A stretch of 64,000 nt of DNA from Lithodes maja (Eukaryota > Arthropoda > Malacostraca > Decapoda > Lithodidae), in contig JBAKBP010004268.1 in NCBI GenBank assembly GCA_037953745.1, positions 1 to 64,000 on the forward strand, read 5' to 3'. Positions within the stretch are counted from its first letter, which is position 1. Each line of letters opens with the position of its first letter. A program made the position numbers and the translations under genes. The notes beneath the pieces were generated by a model. That model ran no database searches, had not been told where the DNA came from, and was given only the letters and a program-made list of their open reading frames with translations. Positions 20,041 through 28,227 of the stretch are shown here, piece by piece.

Positions 20041-20484
20041 GTGAAATATTAGTGAAAATGATAGCCTAATACACATATTTTATATAATTGGACTCCAAAT
20101 AACTATAATAACATCACTATCAATACATAAAATCGCCTCCGGGAGGTAAAAAGTTTGGCGCGACGAGCCGCGGCCTGGGCCAAGGCGACGCATCCGAACG
20201 CGGGATGATTTTCACGCATAAAAATCACTCCACTTCCCGCGCTCACCATTATGCAATCACTTGGGCTAGAGACCTCTACTCAACGGCATTCTACACATGA
20301 AGGTTTGTGCTACATTTTTCTGTTTTTTTTATAACTTTGTGTAATGTATTTCAGGAGTAACATGTGAGTCAACTTGTACCAAAATTCCTGAAAACCCCCG
20401 GACACAGAGTACAGTTACGATATTCCCTAGCCGGGGTCGGAGGGTTAAACCATTCTTTGCGATTTCCTTTTTTTCTGTTATTAA

Positions 20485-20963
20485 CCCTTCTTTGGCGGCG
20501 CGCAACTTATGTCGTGTGAAATAAATTTGGACTAAGTGGCGGTTCACAACTTATGTCGTGTGCCATTTTCAGCACGTAATGTTGCAGAGAGAGAGAGCTG
20601 AGCGGTGTGAGGAGCGTAGTAAGGCTATGACCGCCGCCCACCACTGCGGTGGGCCAACTGAAGTGAAAACCACCCTTCCATCCCCCCTCACACTCGCTAC
20701 ACAGGGAATTATGTAGGGAAAGTACCTAATTACATGGTTTTTGCACTCGTGTTGCGCGATCGTTGCAAGAAAACCAGTGGTCGTACAAGGATGGTTGGGG
20801 TGTCATTGGAAAGCTCTGTTTATGCCCTTTCAGGGATAAATACTTGTTTTACGCTCTGGGTCTTATTTAGGCATGAAAATGATCACGTAAACAACCCTAT
20901 TTAGGGTAAAAACACCCCGCTGGGCGGTACATATAAATTACCGCCTAGGCCGCTCGTAAGGTG
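20485..20963. mobile_element. 479-bp TTAA element
   Basis: Flanked by TTAA at 20,481-20,484 and 20,964-20,967. The ends (CCCTTCTTTGGCGGCGCGCA and, inward, CACCTTACGAGCGGCCTAGG) share only a loose inverted repeat. Removal rejoins LINE-H in frame (KYINRKKGNRKEWFN). An internal block around ATCGTTGCAAGAAAACCAGT to AGGTGTCATTGGAAAGCTC-like sequence recurs in the element at 49,487-50,219. No coding capacity. Confidence 0.85.
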
Positions 20964-21232
20964 TTAATGTACTTTGGAACAAAAGTTTTTATACCAGTAT
21001 CATAGATCTCCATGAATGCCTTGAGTTTTTTGTCTACCTCACTTTCAGATAACACTTGATCCCAATTTTGTGACTTGAAAAAATCCCGTAGTCCTGCGAA
21101 ATCGGTTCTGGAATACATCCAGTGATTTTCCTTGTGCTTTTCCCTTTCCTTTGGTAGTTCATGCTTCAATAGTAGGTCTATGTGTTTGTGTGTTGCGGAC
21201 CGTTTGGCACAGTGGTAAACAAAGCCAAACAA
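20964..21232 (-). pseudogene. LINE-H fragment: end of endonuclease and linker
   Basis: The minus-strand frame carries SRTDFAGLRDFFKSQNWDQV and IYDTGIKTFVPKY, which align with AKTDFKSLKHYFQSINWKEL and VYEEGIHKYVPRF of LINE-A. The frame appears shifted upstream near 21,190-21,232, where the endonuclease S-D-H motif would be expected. Confidence 0.85.
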
Positions 21233-21714
21233 GAGATAACAATGAGTTCTGCTGACTGATATACATCTAACATAGGTTAGGTCACATCTAACCTAGGTTA
21301 GGTCATTTCTTTGTGGATATATATAGGCTAGGCCTATGTCTTCTACTAGCAAAAACAGAGTAAGCAGACGGCGCCGATTGTGTCGGCGATCGACGATGCG
21401 CATGGCGGGCGGTTTGAATTCATTTTCGCAGAATTTTCTCTGATTTTATACCTAATTAATGCCTGGCCAATTGGTGCCGTTGTTTTGAGGGTGCCGCTGT
21501 TCTGAATGCCGGGTAAACGAGGTTCTACTGTAGTAGGTTTTCCTATTTGGTAGTTTAGGAGGTACATCAAACCTCCCAATATATAACTGATGTTCAGGAG
21601 TTAATAGTATCACTTTAATACCTATGCCACCTTACACTATATGGTTAAGAAGTAATGGGTAGAAAGTAAGATATACAGTGAACTTTCTTTTAACCAAAAT
21701 CCATGGAGATTTCG
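21233..21714. other. non-coding stretch with one Tigger-like end
   Basis: No gene is supported. At about 21,440-21,536 the sequence runs GAGGGTGCCGCTGTTCTGAA … CGAGGTTCTACTGTA, which read on the other strand is a Tigger/pogo-type end (TACAGTAGAACCTCGTTTAC). No matching second end was found. Short GGTTAGG/CCTAACC inverted repeats lie at 21,270-21,305. Confidence 0.5.
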
Positions 21715-21875
21715 AACTGTTGTTGTTCCCCAGGCTGTCTGACCGAACAGACCCCAAGGTCCCGAGGAAGGCCAAGGCCATAACCGAGCGCCCCCACAGA
21801 ACCCTCCCTGCTTACCACTAAGAAAGCCCAGGTGACTGAAGCGGCTCCCAGGTGAGGAGCGGAGGAGAAAATTAA
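21715..21875 (+). repeat. dispersed repeat, segment A
   Basis: Near-identical in the same orientation to 48,641-48,795, starting TGTTCCCCAGGCTGTCTGAC. The CCCCAG before it looks like a splice acceptor, and the sequence reads as a Lys/Pro/Ala-rich frame in places, but frames differ between the two copies. Function unknown. Confidence 0.7.
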
Positions 21876-21889
21876 TCATAATATGAATT

Positions 21890-22231
21890 GCTCGACACTC
21901 AATTGTGTTTATGTTCTAGACTCTAGAGCCTTTCCTAGCTGATGCTGAGAGGATTGGGTTCTAGTCATGTGGTGATGGGCTGGTCAGAGTGAGAGTTGAG
22001 CGTTCTCTGCCATACCCATAGCTTACTCTGACTGTTCCTTTACTCATATATTTCTAGAACTCAAGTGGCGGCGTCTCTTCCGTGGATTGACCTCCCTACT
22101 GCCAACCTAGAGGTTGGCAGAATGGGAGCCATTGTGTCACATTTTTCCTTTGCCCCTCAACTTTCCCTTCATAATTGTTGAGGGGCACAGGGCCTTGGAT
22201 AGGCTTCGGTGTCCCAGACGTTTCCGCGCCT
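21890..22231 (-). repeat. dispersed repeat, segment B, inverted relative to segment A
   Basis: This matches 48,790-49,110 in reverse complement, so A and B, which are contiguous at 48.6-49.1 kb, are here in opposite orientation. The breakpoint lies at about 21,875-21,890. Its other edge at 22,231 abuts the RTE-2 LINE fragment. A short hairpin TGCCAACCTAGAGGTTGGCA lies at 22,100-22,119. Confidence 0.7.
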
Positions 22232-22795
22232 CTATCTTTCGACTCTCTCTTGTTTCTCGGCTATCACTCGCCCATTCTTATCTTTCACGCCCTTACTATT
22301 TCCCTTGCTGCCCTCTCTAACTTTCTTGACTTCTTTCCAGAACAGTTTCTTACACTCCCTCCATTTTACACTTAGATTCCTTCCAAATTCCTCATCTGCT
22401 CTTCTCTTACTTTCCTTCACCACTCTCTTTTTCTCCAAGTACCTCGCTCTTTTCTGTCTCTCCAAATCTTCATTCCCTCTACTACCCAACCACTTTCTAT
22501 AGTCTATACGCTTTCTTCTTGTCTTCAACAGCTATTTTTACCCCTTCACTCCCCACACCTCCTCACATGCTGCACTTATCTCTTCCTTAAACACTTTGAT
22601 CACCTCCTCCACTTCCTCCACACCCTCCAGGTCAAACCTACCTAGTCGTCTCTCTACTGCTCTCTTGAACACTTCCCTGATCTCCTCCTCCTGCAACCTC
22701 TCCATACTCTTCGCCACTCCACCTTCCTCTTGCCTCCCTCCAGCTTTCCTAACCCACTTCTTTTGTATCCTAATTTTAGCTACTACTGTACTACA
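22232..22795 (-). pseudogene. RTE-2 LINE fragment: linker between endonuclease and RT
   Basis: The minus-strand frame shows a charged linker typical of RTE ORFs: VVAKIRIQKKWVRKAGG near 22,780, EEEIREVFKRAVERRLGRFD near 22,650, and KWRECKKLFWKEVKKVREG with NGRVIAEKQERVER at the left end. It continues the frame of 32,921-33,000 and 36,124-36,935 once DIRS-1 and LINE-A' are removed. The RT is lost where repeat B begins. Confidence 0.75.
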
Positions 22796-22856
22796 TTATA
22801 GGTTTGACTCCTGTAAGGAGATAAAGAAAACCTAATATTTAGTAGTGGCCCCGTAA

Positions 22857-23148
22857 TCATTGACGAACATGCCTATTACATAAGGCATCCTCTTCAAACA
22901 CTAATCCGCCGTAGTTTGAATCTACCGCGCAGAGCATTTAAAAACTGAGGAGCCTTCATCATGAGCGCATGCGACCTCACTCATGGCTTCAGTCATTATG
23001 AATTGGGTTCTCACTACGAAAAAACTTCGTAAAAAATAAAAACAAAAAGAAAATAAGAATAACTATCTAATAAGCTTTCCATCATATCGTGGATGTACTT
23101 GTGTGGATCTCTGACCAGACGCTGATTCAGGCGTCATTCCTCCTTCAC
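22857..23148. repeat. DIRS-1 left inverted terminal repeat
   Basis: Reverse complement of 32,609-32,912 with few differences; for example the CGCATGCGACCTCACTC stretch differs by one base from its partner. The outermost bases are not identical between the two ends, as in other DIRS elements; the outer sequence continues left to about 22,796. Confidence 0.9.
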
Positions 23149-23219
23149 TGACATATCAAGTAAACCAAGATCCTCAATACATCAACGAATGGGAAGGGGA
23201 CGGTCGGGAGGGCCCCAGT

Positions 23220-23325
23220 CGTCAATGATTACGGGGCCACTACTAAATATTAGGTTTTCTTTATCTCCTTACAGGAGTCAAACCTATAATTTATTAGTGG
23301 CCCCTCCATCATTGACGAACATGCC
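23220..23325. repeat. DIRS-1 internal complementary region
   Basis: The first half (about 23,224-23,284) is the reverse complement of the left outer end (22,801-22,866). The second half (about 23,285-23,325) is the reverse complement of the right outer end (about 32,876-32,918). In the DIRS model this region templates closure of the circular intermediate. Confidence 0.9.
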
Positions 23326-23893
23326 TGATTTCTAAGACTGGAGGGGGACATTCGTAATCATATCATAACTCTAGAAAAGTAGATAATAAAAACAACCACA
23401 TAGTATTCTTACTCTTGAAAAATATATTTAATCATTGGCGTAGGCCGAAAAAATACAAGAAAAAGGGGTTCAGGCAGGTGCGTGCTTCAAAGAAGCCTGC
23501 CTGACAAAAAATGGGTAACCCTAAAGATTCTGAACACAGATCTGTAGTTACAAAGGCACCCCACTCAACAAGTGGTGACAAAAATAACAAGTTCTAAGCT
23601 TATATGTGCACATCATAAACCCCAACATAATCGTGGAGATAAATTGCAAAGGATCTCCACTGATTCTAAAATTAAATTGCTTTCGCAGCTAAAACTACTA
23701 TAACAACCCCGTTGTTTTGTACTAACATTGTACTAGCACAATTTCTCTCTGAGAAATTTTATATCACATTAACCTTACATTGTATCACAGCTCTCATACT
23801 CCGGCGGGGTCTAGGGTGTCCTATGTCAACTGACTGCACCCCCCCCCCCCCCCCCCCCTTTGTGAAAATAAACAAAAGTGACTGTAGGGCCAC
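23326..23893. other. DIRS-1 3' region with poly-C run
   Basis: Non-coding sequence downstream (on the minus strand) of the recombinase frame. It contains a run of 20 C at 23,839-23,858, immediately followed by TTTGTGAAAATAAAC. No gene is supported. Confidence 0.6.
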
Positions 23894-25751
23894 CTAGACC
23901 CTCTGCCTTAAAGCTATACATGGTAAGGAAGGTTTGTCTAGAGCAACTGACAAGTATCTAGACAAAAACGTATGATTAGACGCCCACAATTGAGTGGACG
24001 CGATATCTTCCACTGAAAAGTTTTTCAGGAAACGTAAAGAGGCTGCCCATTTGCGTAAATCGTGGGCCCTACCCACCACGCCGGGATTACTCTCTTTAAT
24101 GACTTCGACCAGAAGAGATGCTAATCGCCGTTTAACCCTTCCTTCCCGGATGCCCTCATGTACGCCCATAAAAAAGCATGTAACAGGTACCCGGAAGGCC
24201 TCATATGCACCCATGACGTCACAGCCTGTGAGCTTGCTGTGCGAGGCGTCGGTCCGACGCATGTAAACAACAGCCGGCTGGACCGACGCTCCGCATCTCC
24301 GGCCACAAGAAGGAGAGCGTCGCTTGTTCTTGTGTGTCTGTATGTTGTTGTTCAGTATCGAAAAGTGGTGTAAAGTGGCTGGTTTGGCCATAAAGTTATC
24401 TCCAATGAAATCATCATCACAGCTCACCCAGTTGACTTAGAGAGCTCTACTTAATGCCATTTTACAGGTAAATAACACAGCTAGGCTTGGGGATGCGCGG
24501 GAATGCGGGAAGCAGTCTGATTAACGAATATACGGTAGCCTAGCCTAGACGTTTTTCGGCCAAAACACCCGGGTTTCGAGGAATATATATATAATACATA
24601 ACCGGGGCTGGAGGGTTAAGTAAGCGTTTACCCGTACTTGCTACCCATAAAGCACCTTGGGGGTTTAGAGGAGCTACTCTCAAATATTTGGTTAGAGCTT
24701 GCACTGGACATAGATTATGATGCACCTTTCCCCTTTTTAATGCTGGCACCGTGAACTCTGAAAACATGTGTGCACTGTGCTCATTCTTGGCTACAAAACC
24801 TGGGGAAGGCGCAATGTAAATACATTCGTTAAGTCTACCAAACCTAAGGCAATTGGGTGTGTTGCTCATCGCCGCCAGCTCAGACACTCTGTTCCCGGTG
24901 GCCAAAGCCATAAGGAAAACCGCCTTTTTTAAGAGTAAAGCAAAGTCTGCAGTATTTTGGTACAGACGAGAGTGAAGTAAAGACAAAGCTTTGTCGAGAG
25001 ACCAAGTAGGCATGAGCTGACGGGGAGGTGGGCGAAGTTTAAAACAAGCTCTCATAAAACCTGTTTCCTCCGCCACCGGTATGGAAAGACCTGTAAGGTC
25101 TAAAAAGGGCACTCTAATTGCAGTTTAGTGATTTTTTAATGTTACCACCGATAAATGTTTCTGTTCAAACAGATAATTCAAGTAATTGAAAACTAAAGCC
25201 ACTGACGGCACATTCTGTTCCGTTCTGATAATCCAGGAAGTAAAGGCTTGCCAATGTGAGTGATACTGACGTTTCGTAGACTGAGTATATTGATTGATTA
25301 ATTTATTAGTCACATCTCTACCGTATGGTGCCAGCCACTTGGCCTCCTGAATGTCCATAATGCAAAAGTCAGCGAGGTCGCTAGGTTGCCAATCGTGTCT
25401 AAGTGGAAATACCCGACCGGGAGCGATACCGGGTCCGGGCACCACGTTTTCAATTGCTGGTACCACAACTGCGCCGGCCACAGGGGCGCGATTAGCGAGA
25501 CTAAGCCTCGATAATCTCGTAGTTTGTTCACTACGTGGCACATTAGTGACGCATCTGGCGGCGGAAACAGATAGATGGAGCTCCATCTGTTCCAGTCTGT
25601 CACTAGGGCGTCTGGCCCCCCTGCCGGCGTTTTCGCCCGGCGGGTGAGGTATAGAGGGAGTTTGTGAGTCTCCTCGGACGCAAAAAGATCCACTTGTGGA
25701 TGGGAGAGCTCTGCAATCATTAGGTTGAAAATGGGTTGCTTGAGCTCCCAT
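23894..25751 (-). pseudogene. DIRS-1 tyrosine recombinase, one stop codon and a MITE
   Basis: This recombinase inserts the circular DNA copy. On the minus strand an N-terminal SAM-like core-binding region (YTQSTKRQYHSHWQAFTSW, then YLFEQKHLSVVTLKNH) runs to an in-frame TAA at 25,125-25,127, where DIRS-2 has a sense codon. After it comes the catalytic domain: first Arg in TGNRVSELAAM (about 24,880), H-x-x-R in GRAHDLRKW (about 24,070), and the probable nucleophile Tyr in FLSRYLS (about 23,945). A 480-bp MITE (24,136-24,615) interrupts it at GKRLL-KRRLASLL; the frame is restored without it. The first 440 bp overlap the RT frame. Confidence 0.88.
24136..24615 (-). mobile_element. 480-bp MITE inside the DIRS-1 recombinase
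   Basis: Flanked by TTAA at 24,132-24,135 and 24,616-24,619. Ends CCCTTCCTTCCCGGATGCCC and (inward) CCCTCCAGCCCCGGTTATGT. Almost identical to 7439-7918 in reverse orientation. It carries the conserved block AGTTGACTTAGAGAGCTCTA at about 24,431-24,450. Confidence 0.92.
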
Positions 25752-27135
25752 TCTACTGTCGTGCTCTGTCTCCGGGACAGAGCGTCTGCCCAGACGTTCG
25801 CTACGCCTGGGAGATAAGATGCGTTAAGGTAAATTTCTAGTCTGTTGGCTAGAGTAAAAATCTCTTCCGACACGTTTAGCAACCCCCTTGACCTCGTTGA
25901 TCCTTGCTTCTGAATACAGTGAACCGCATTCAGATTGTCCATTCTGAAGGCCACCGACTTGCCCCGTAATGCCGGGCCGTGAGCCTGAAGGAAATACAAG
26001 GGGACTAGTAATTCTTTGACATTGATGTGAGAGATTTCTAAGTGGGACCAAAGCCCCTGACCCTGGTGCCCCTGATTTGATTGAAATCCCCAACCTATTG
26101 TGCCTGACGCATCCGTGTCTATCCATACCGTTGGTGGAGGAGAAATCCATGACATTATTGAGTACAACGTTTCCCTCTTTGCCCAGACCGCTAGCAAGGT
26201 GTGGATTAATTTCGGGATGGGCCATAATTTTCCCGCCGGTAAGAGCGGGAAATATTTGTTGCCTTCCAATATTAATCGTTTTTCTTTCAACCGGCCCAAC
26301 TTGACAGTTAGTTGAATCCAGTTGAGAGAGCCGACCAGAGACTCCCAGACCCTTCGTGTCGTAGTCAGACTGTGAAGAAACATGAACAGTTTCCTGCGAA
26401 ACCTGTTGCGATTGTCCACACTCTGACTCAGAGTGAGAGCGGCCGTGTCCCAGACCAGCCCTATCCACTGAATTACTCGTGAGGGAACAAGGTTTGACTT
26501 CACCAGATTTACCTTGAAGCCTAGAGTTTTGACATGATTTAAAATGATATTGACATGTTTTATGCATAAATGTTGTGTCTCTGCCACCACCAGCCAGTCG
26601 TCCAGATACCACAACACTCTGATCCCCTGTTTTAACAATGGCATCAGGGCTTGCCGGACTAATTTCGTGAATAATCGAGGTGCTAGGTTCAAACCGAACG
26701 GCATCCTTTGAAAAACAAAATTTTGGTGCCAGATCCGTAAGGCCAAAAACCTTTGAAATCTTTTGTTGACCGATACGTGCCAATAGGCGTCTGTCAGGTC
26801 TAGTGAACACATCCAACCTCCCGGCGGAAGTGTTAGCCTGATTTGGTGTACTGTTAACATTCTGAAAGATTCGTTGTGAATGTGAAGGTTCAGGTAAGAC
26901 AGGTCTACGACCGGCCTCATCTGAACACTGTCCCTTTTGGGAACCAAAAATAGTTTGGACGTGAATAGAGGGTAATTTGGGGGGACCGGGATGATGACAT
27001 TCTTGGCAATCATTTCCTGGACCAGTGACTCCACCTCTAAAGAAACAAAATTCGCCGTTGTCGGCTGACGTAAGCGAGGTCGCCGGAGCCACTGCCAAGT
27101 GATGCCTTTGCGAGCCACCATCCGTGCCCAAGTGT
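25310..27135 (-). CDS. DIRS-1 reverse transcriptase-RNase H
   Basis: An open frame of about 600 codons encodes the polymerase. Seen: LFLVPKRDSVQMRPVVDLSY, GWMCSLDLTDAYWHV (first catalytic Asp), PFGLNLAPRLF, and the DIRS-type catalytic box YLDDWLVV (about 26,588-26,610). RNase H follows with WIDTDASGTIGWGF (about 26,110), ELLVPLYFL, RMDNLNAVHCI, and VWADALSRR (about 25,770). The frame is open at its 5' side and continues across MITE 27,140-27,619 into 27,624-27,706 (NWVVPNVSPGMAI joining NTWARMVARKG). It overlaps the recombinase frame by about 440 bp, so translation would need re-initiation or frameshifting. Confidence 0.93.
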
Positions 27136-27139
27136 TTAA

Positions 27140-27619
27140 CCCTCCAGCCCCGGTTATGTATTATATATATATTCCTCGAAACCCGGGTGTTTTGGCCGAA
27201 AAACGTCTAGGCTAGGCTACCGTATATTCGTTAATCAGACTGCTTCCCGCATTCCCGCGCAACCCCAAGCGTAGCTGTGTTATTTACCTGTAGAATGGCA
27301 TTAAGTAGAGCTCTCTAAGTCAACTGGTTGAGCTGTGATGATGATTTCATTGGAGATAACTTTATGGCCAAAACAGCCACTTTACACCACTTTTCGATAC
27401 TTAACAACAACATACAGGCACACACGAACAAGCGACGCTCTCCTTCTTGTGGCCGGAGATGCGGAGCGTCGGTCCAGCCGACTGTTGTTTACATGCGTCG
27501 GACCGACGCCTCGCACACCAAGCTAACAGGCTGTGACGTCATGGGTGTTTAAGAGGCCTTCCGGGTACCTGTTATATGCTTTTTTATGGGCGTTCAAGAG
27601 CCCTTCCGGGAACAGAGGG
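27140..27619 (+). mobile_element. 480-bp MITE at the start of DIRS-1 RT
   Basis: Flanked by TTAA at 27,136-27,139 and 27,620-27,623. Same family as 7439-7918, with ends CCCTCCAGCCCCGGTTATGT and (inward) CCCTCTGTTCCCGGAAGGGC. It splits the RT frame between the Gag-RT spacer and the RT core; the frame is continuous without it. Confidence 0.92.
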
Positions 27620-27710
27620 TTAATGGCCATGCCTGGTGACACGTTCGGAACGACCCAGTTAGCAGACAAGGGTTCGCCGGCTGTACTACCCTCGGGTCCT
27701 CCGGCCTTAA

Positions 27711-28197
27711 CCCTCTCACCACGGATGGCCTCTTGAACGCCCATAAAAAAGCATGTAACAGATACCCGGATGGTCTCTTAAACACCCATGACGTCACAGC
27801 CTGTGAGCTTGCTGTGCGCGGCGTCGGTCCGACGCATGTAAACAACAGCCGGCTGGACCGACGCTCCGCATCTCCGGCCACAAGAAGGAGAGCGTCGCTT
27901 GTTCTTGTGTGCCTGTATGTTGTTGTTAAGTATCGAAAAGTGGTGTAAAGTGGCTGTTTTGGCCATAAAGTTATCTCCAATGAAATCATCATCACAGCTC
28001 AACCAGTTGACTTAGAGAGCTCTACTTAATGCCATTCTACAGGTAAATAACACAGCTACGCTTGGGGATGCGCGGGAATGCAGGAAGCAGTCTGATTAAC
28101 GAATATACGGTAGCCTAGCCTAGACGTTTTTCGGCCAAAACACCCGGATTTCGAGGAATACAGTATATATATATAATACATAGCCGGGGCTGGAGGG
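27711..28197 (-). mobile_element. 487-bp MITE between DIRS-1 Gag and RT
   Basis: Flanked by TTAA at 27,707-27,710 and 28,198-28,201, opposite in orientation to its neighbour 27,140-27,619, with 87 bp of DIRS-1 between them. The two form a long inverted repeat. Ends CCCTCTCACCACGGATGGCC and (inward) CCCTCCAGCCCCGGCTATGT. Confidence 0.92.
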
Positions 28198-28227
28198 TTA
28201 AAGTTGGCACCGGGAGTGAGAGAGACT

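Larger units (their letters stand above)
16238..20444 (+). mobile_element. long piggyBac element, copy 1
   Basis: Complete element of 4,207 bp flanked by TTAA (16,234-16,237 and 20,445-20,448). Ends are CCCTTCGACCCCGGGTGGTA and, inward from the right, CCCTCCGACCCCGGCTAGGG. The 5' subterminal region has paired TGGTACA motifs, including the palindrome TGGTACACGTGTGTACCA at 16,252-16,269. One long transposase gene is followed by about 1 kb of non-coding sequence with three 177-bp tandem repeats. It sits in LINE-H; joining the flanks restores KEWFNRECRQAQ. Copy 2 lies inverted at 41,769-45,973. Confidence 0.95.
3781..21232 (-). mobile_element. LINE-H: oldest CR1-like LINE, split by four later insertions
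   Basis: Five pieces of one minus-strand LINE ORF2 lie here, read from high to low coordinates: 21232-20964, 20484-20445, 20444-side junction to 16174, 4862-4536 and 3906-3781. Translated in that order they align with the endonuclease-RT linker and RT start of LINE-A (11,231-14,026), with shared landmarks such as EWFN, KYKEERN, MFFKFVNGK and AGPDG. The junctions join in frame once each insertion and one copy of its target duplication are removed. The rest of the RT lies outside the window or is lost, and the element is dead. Confidence 0.85.
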
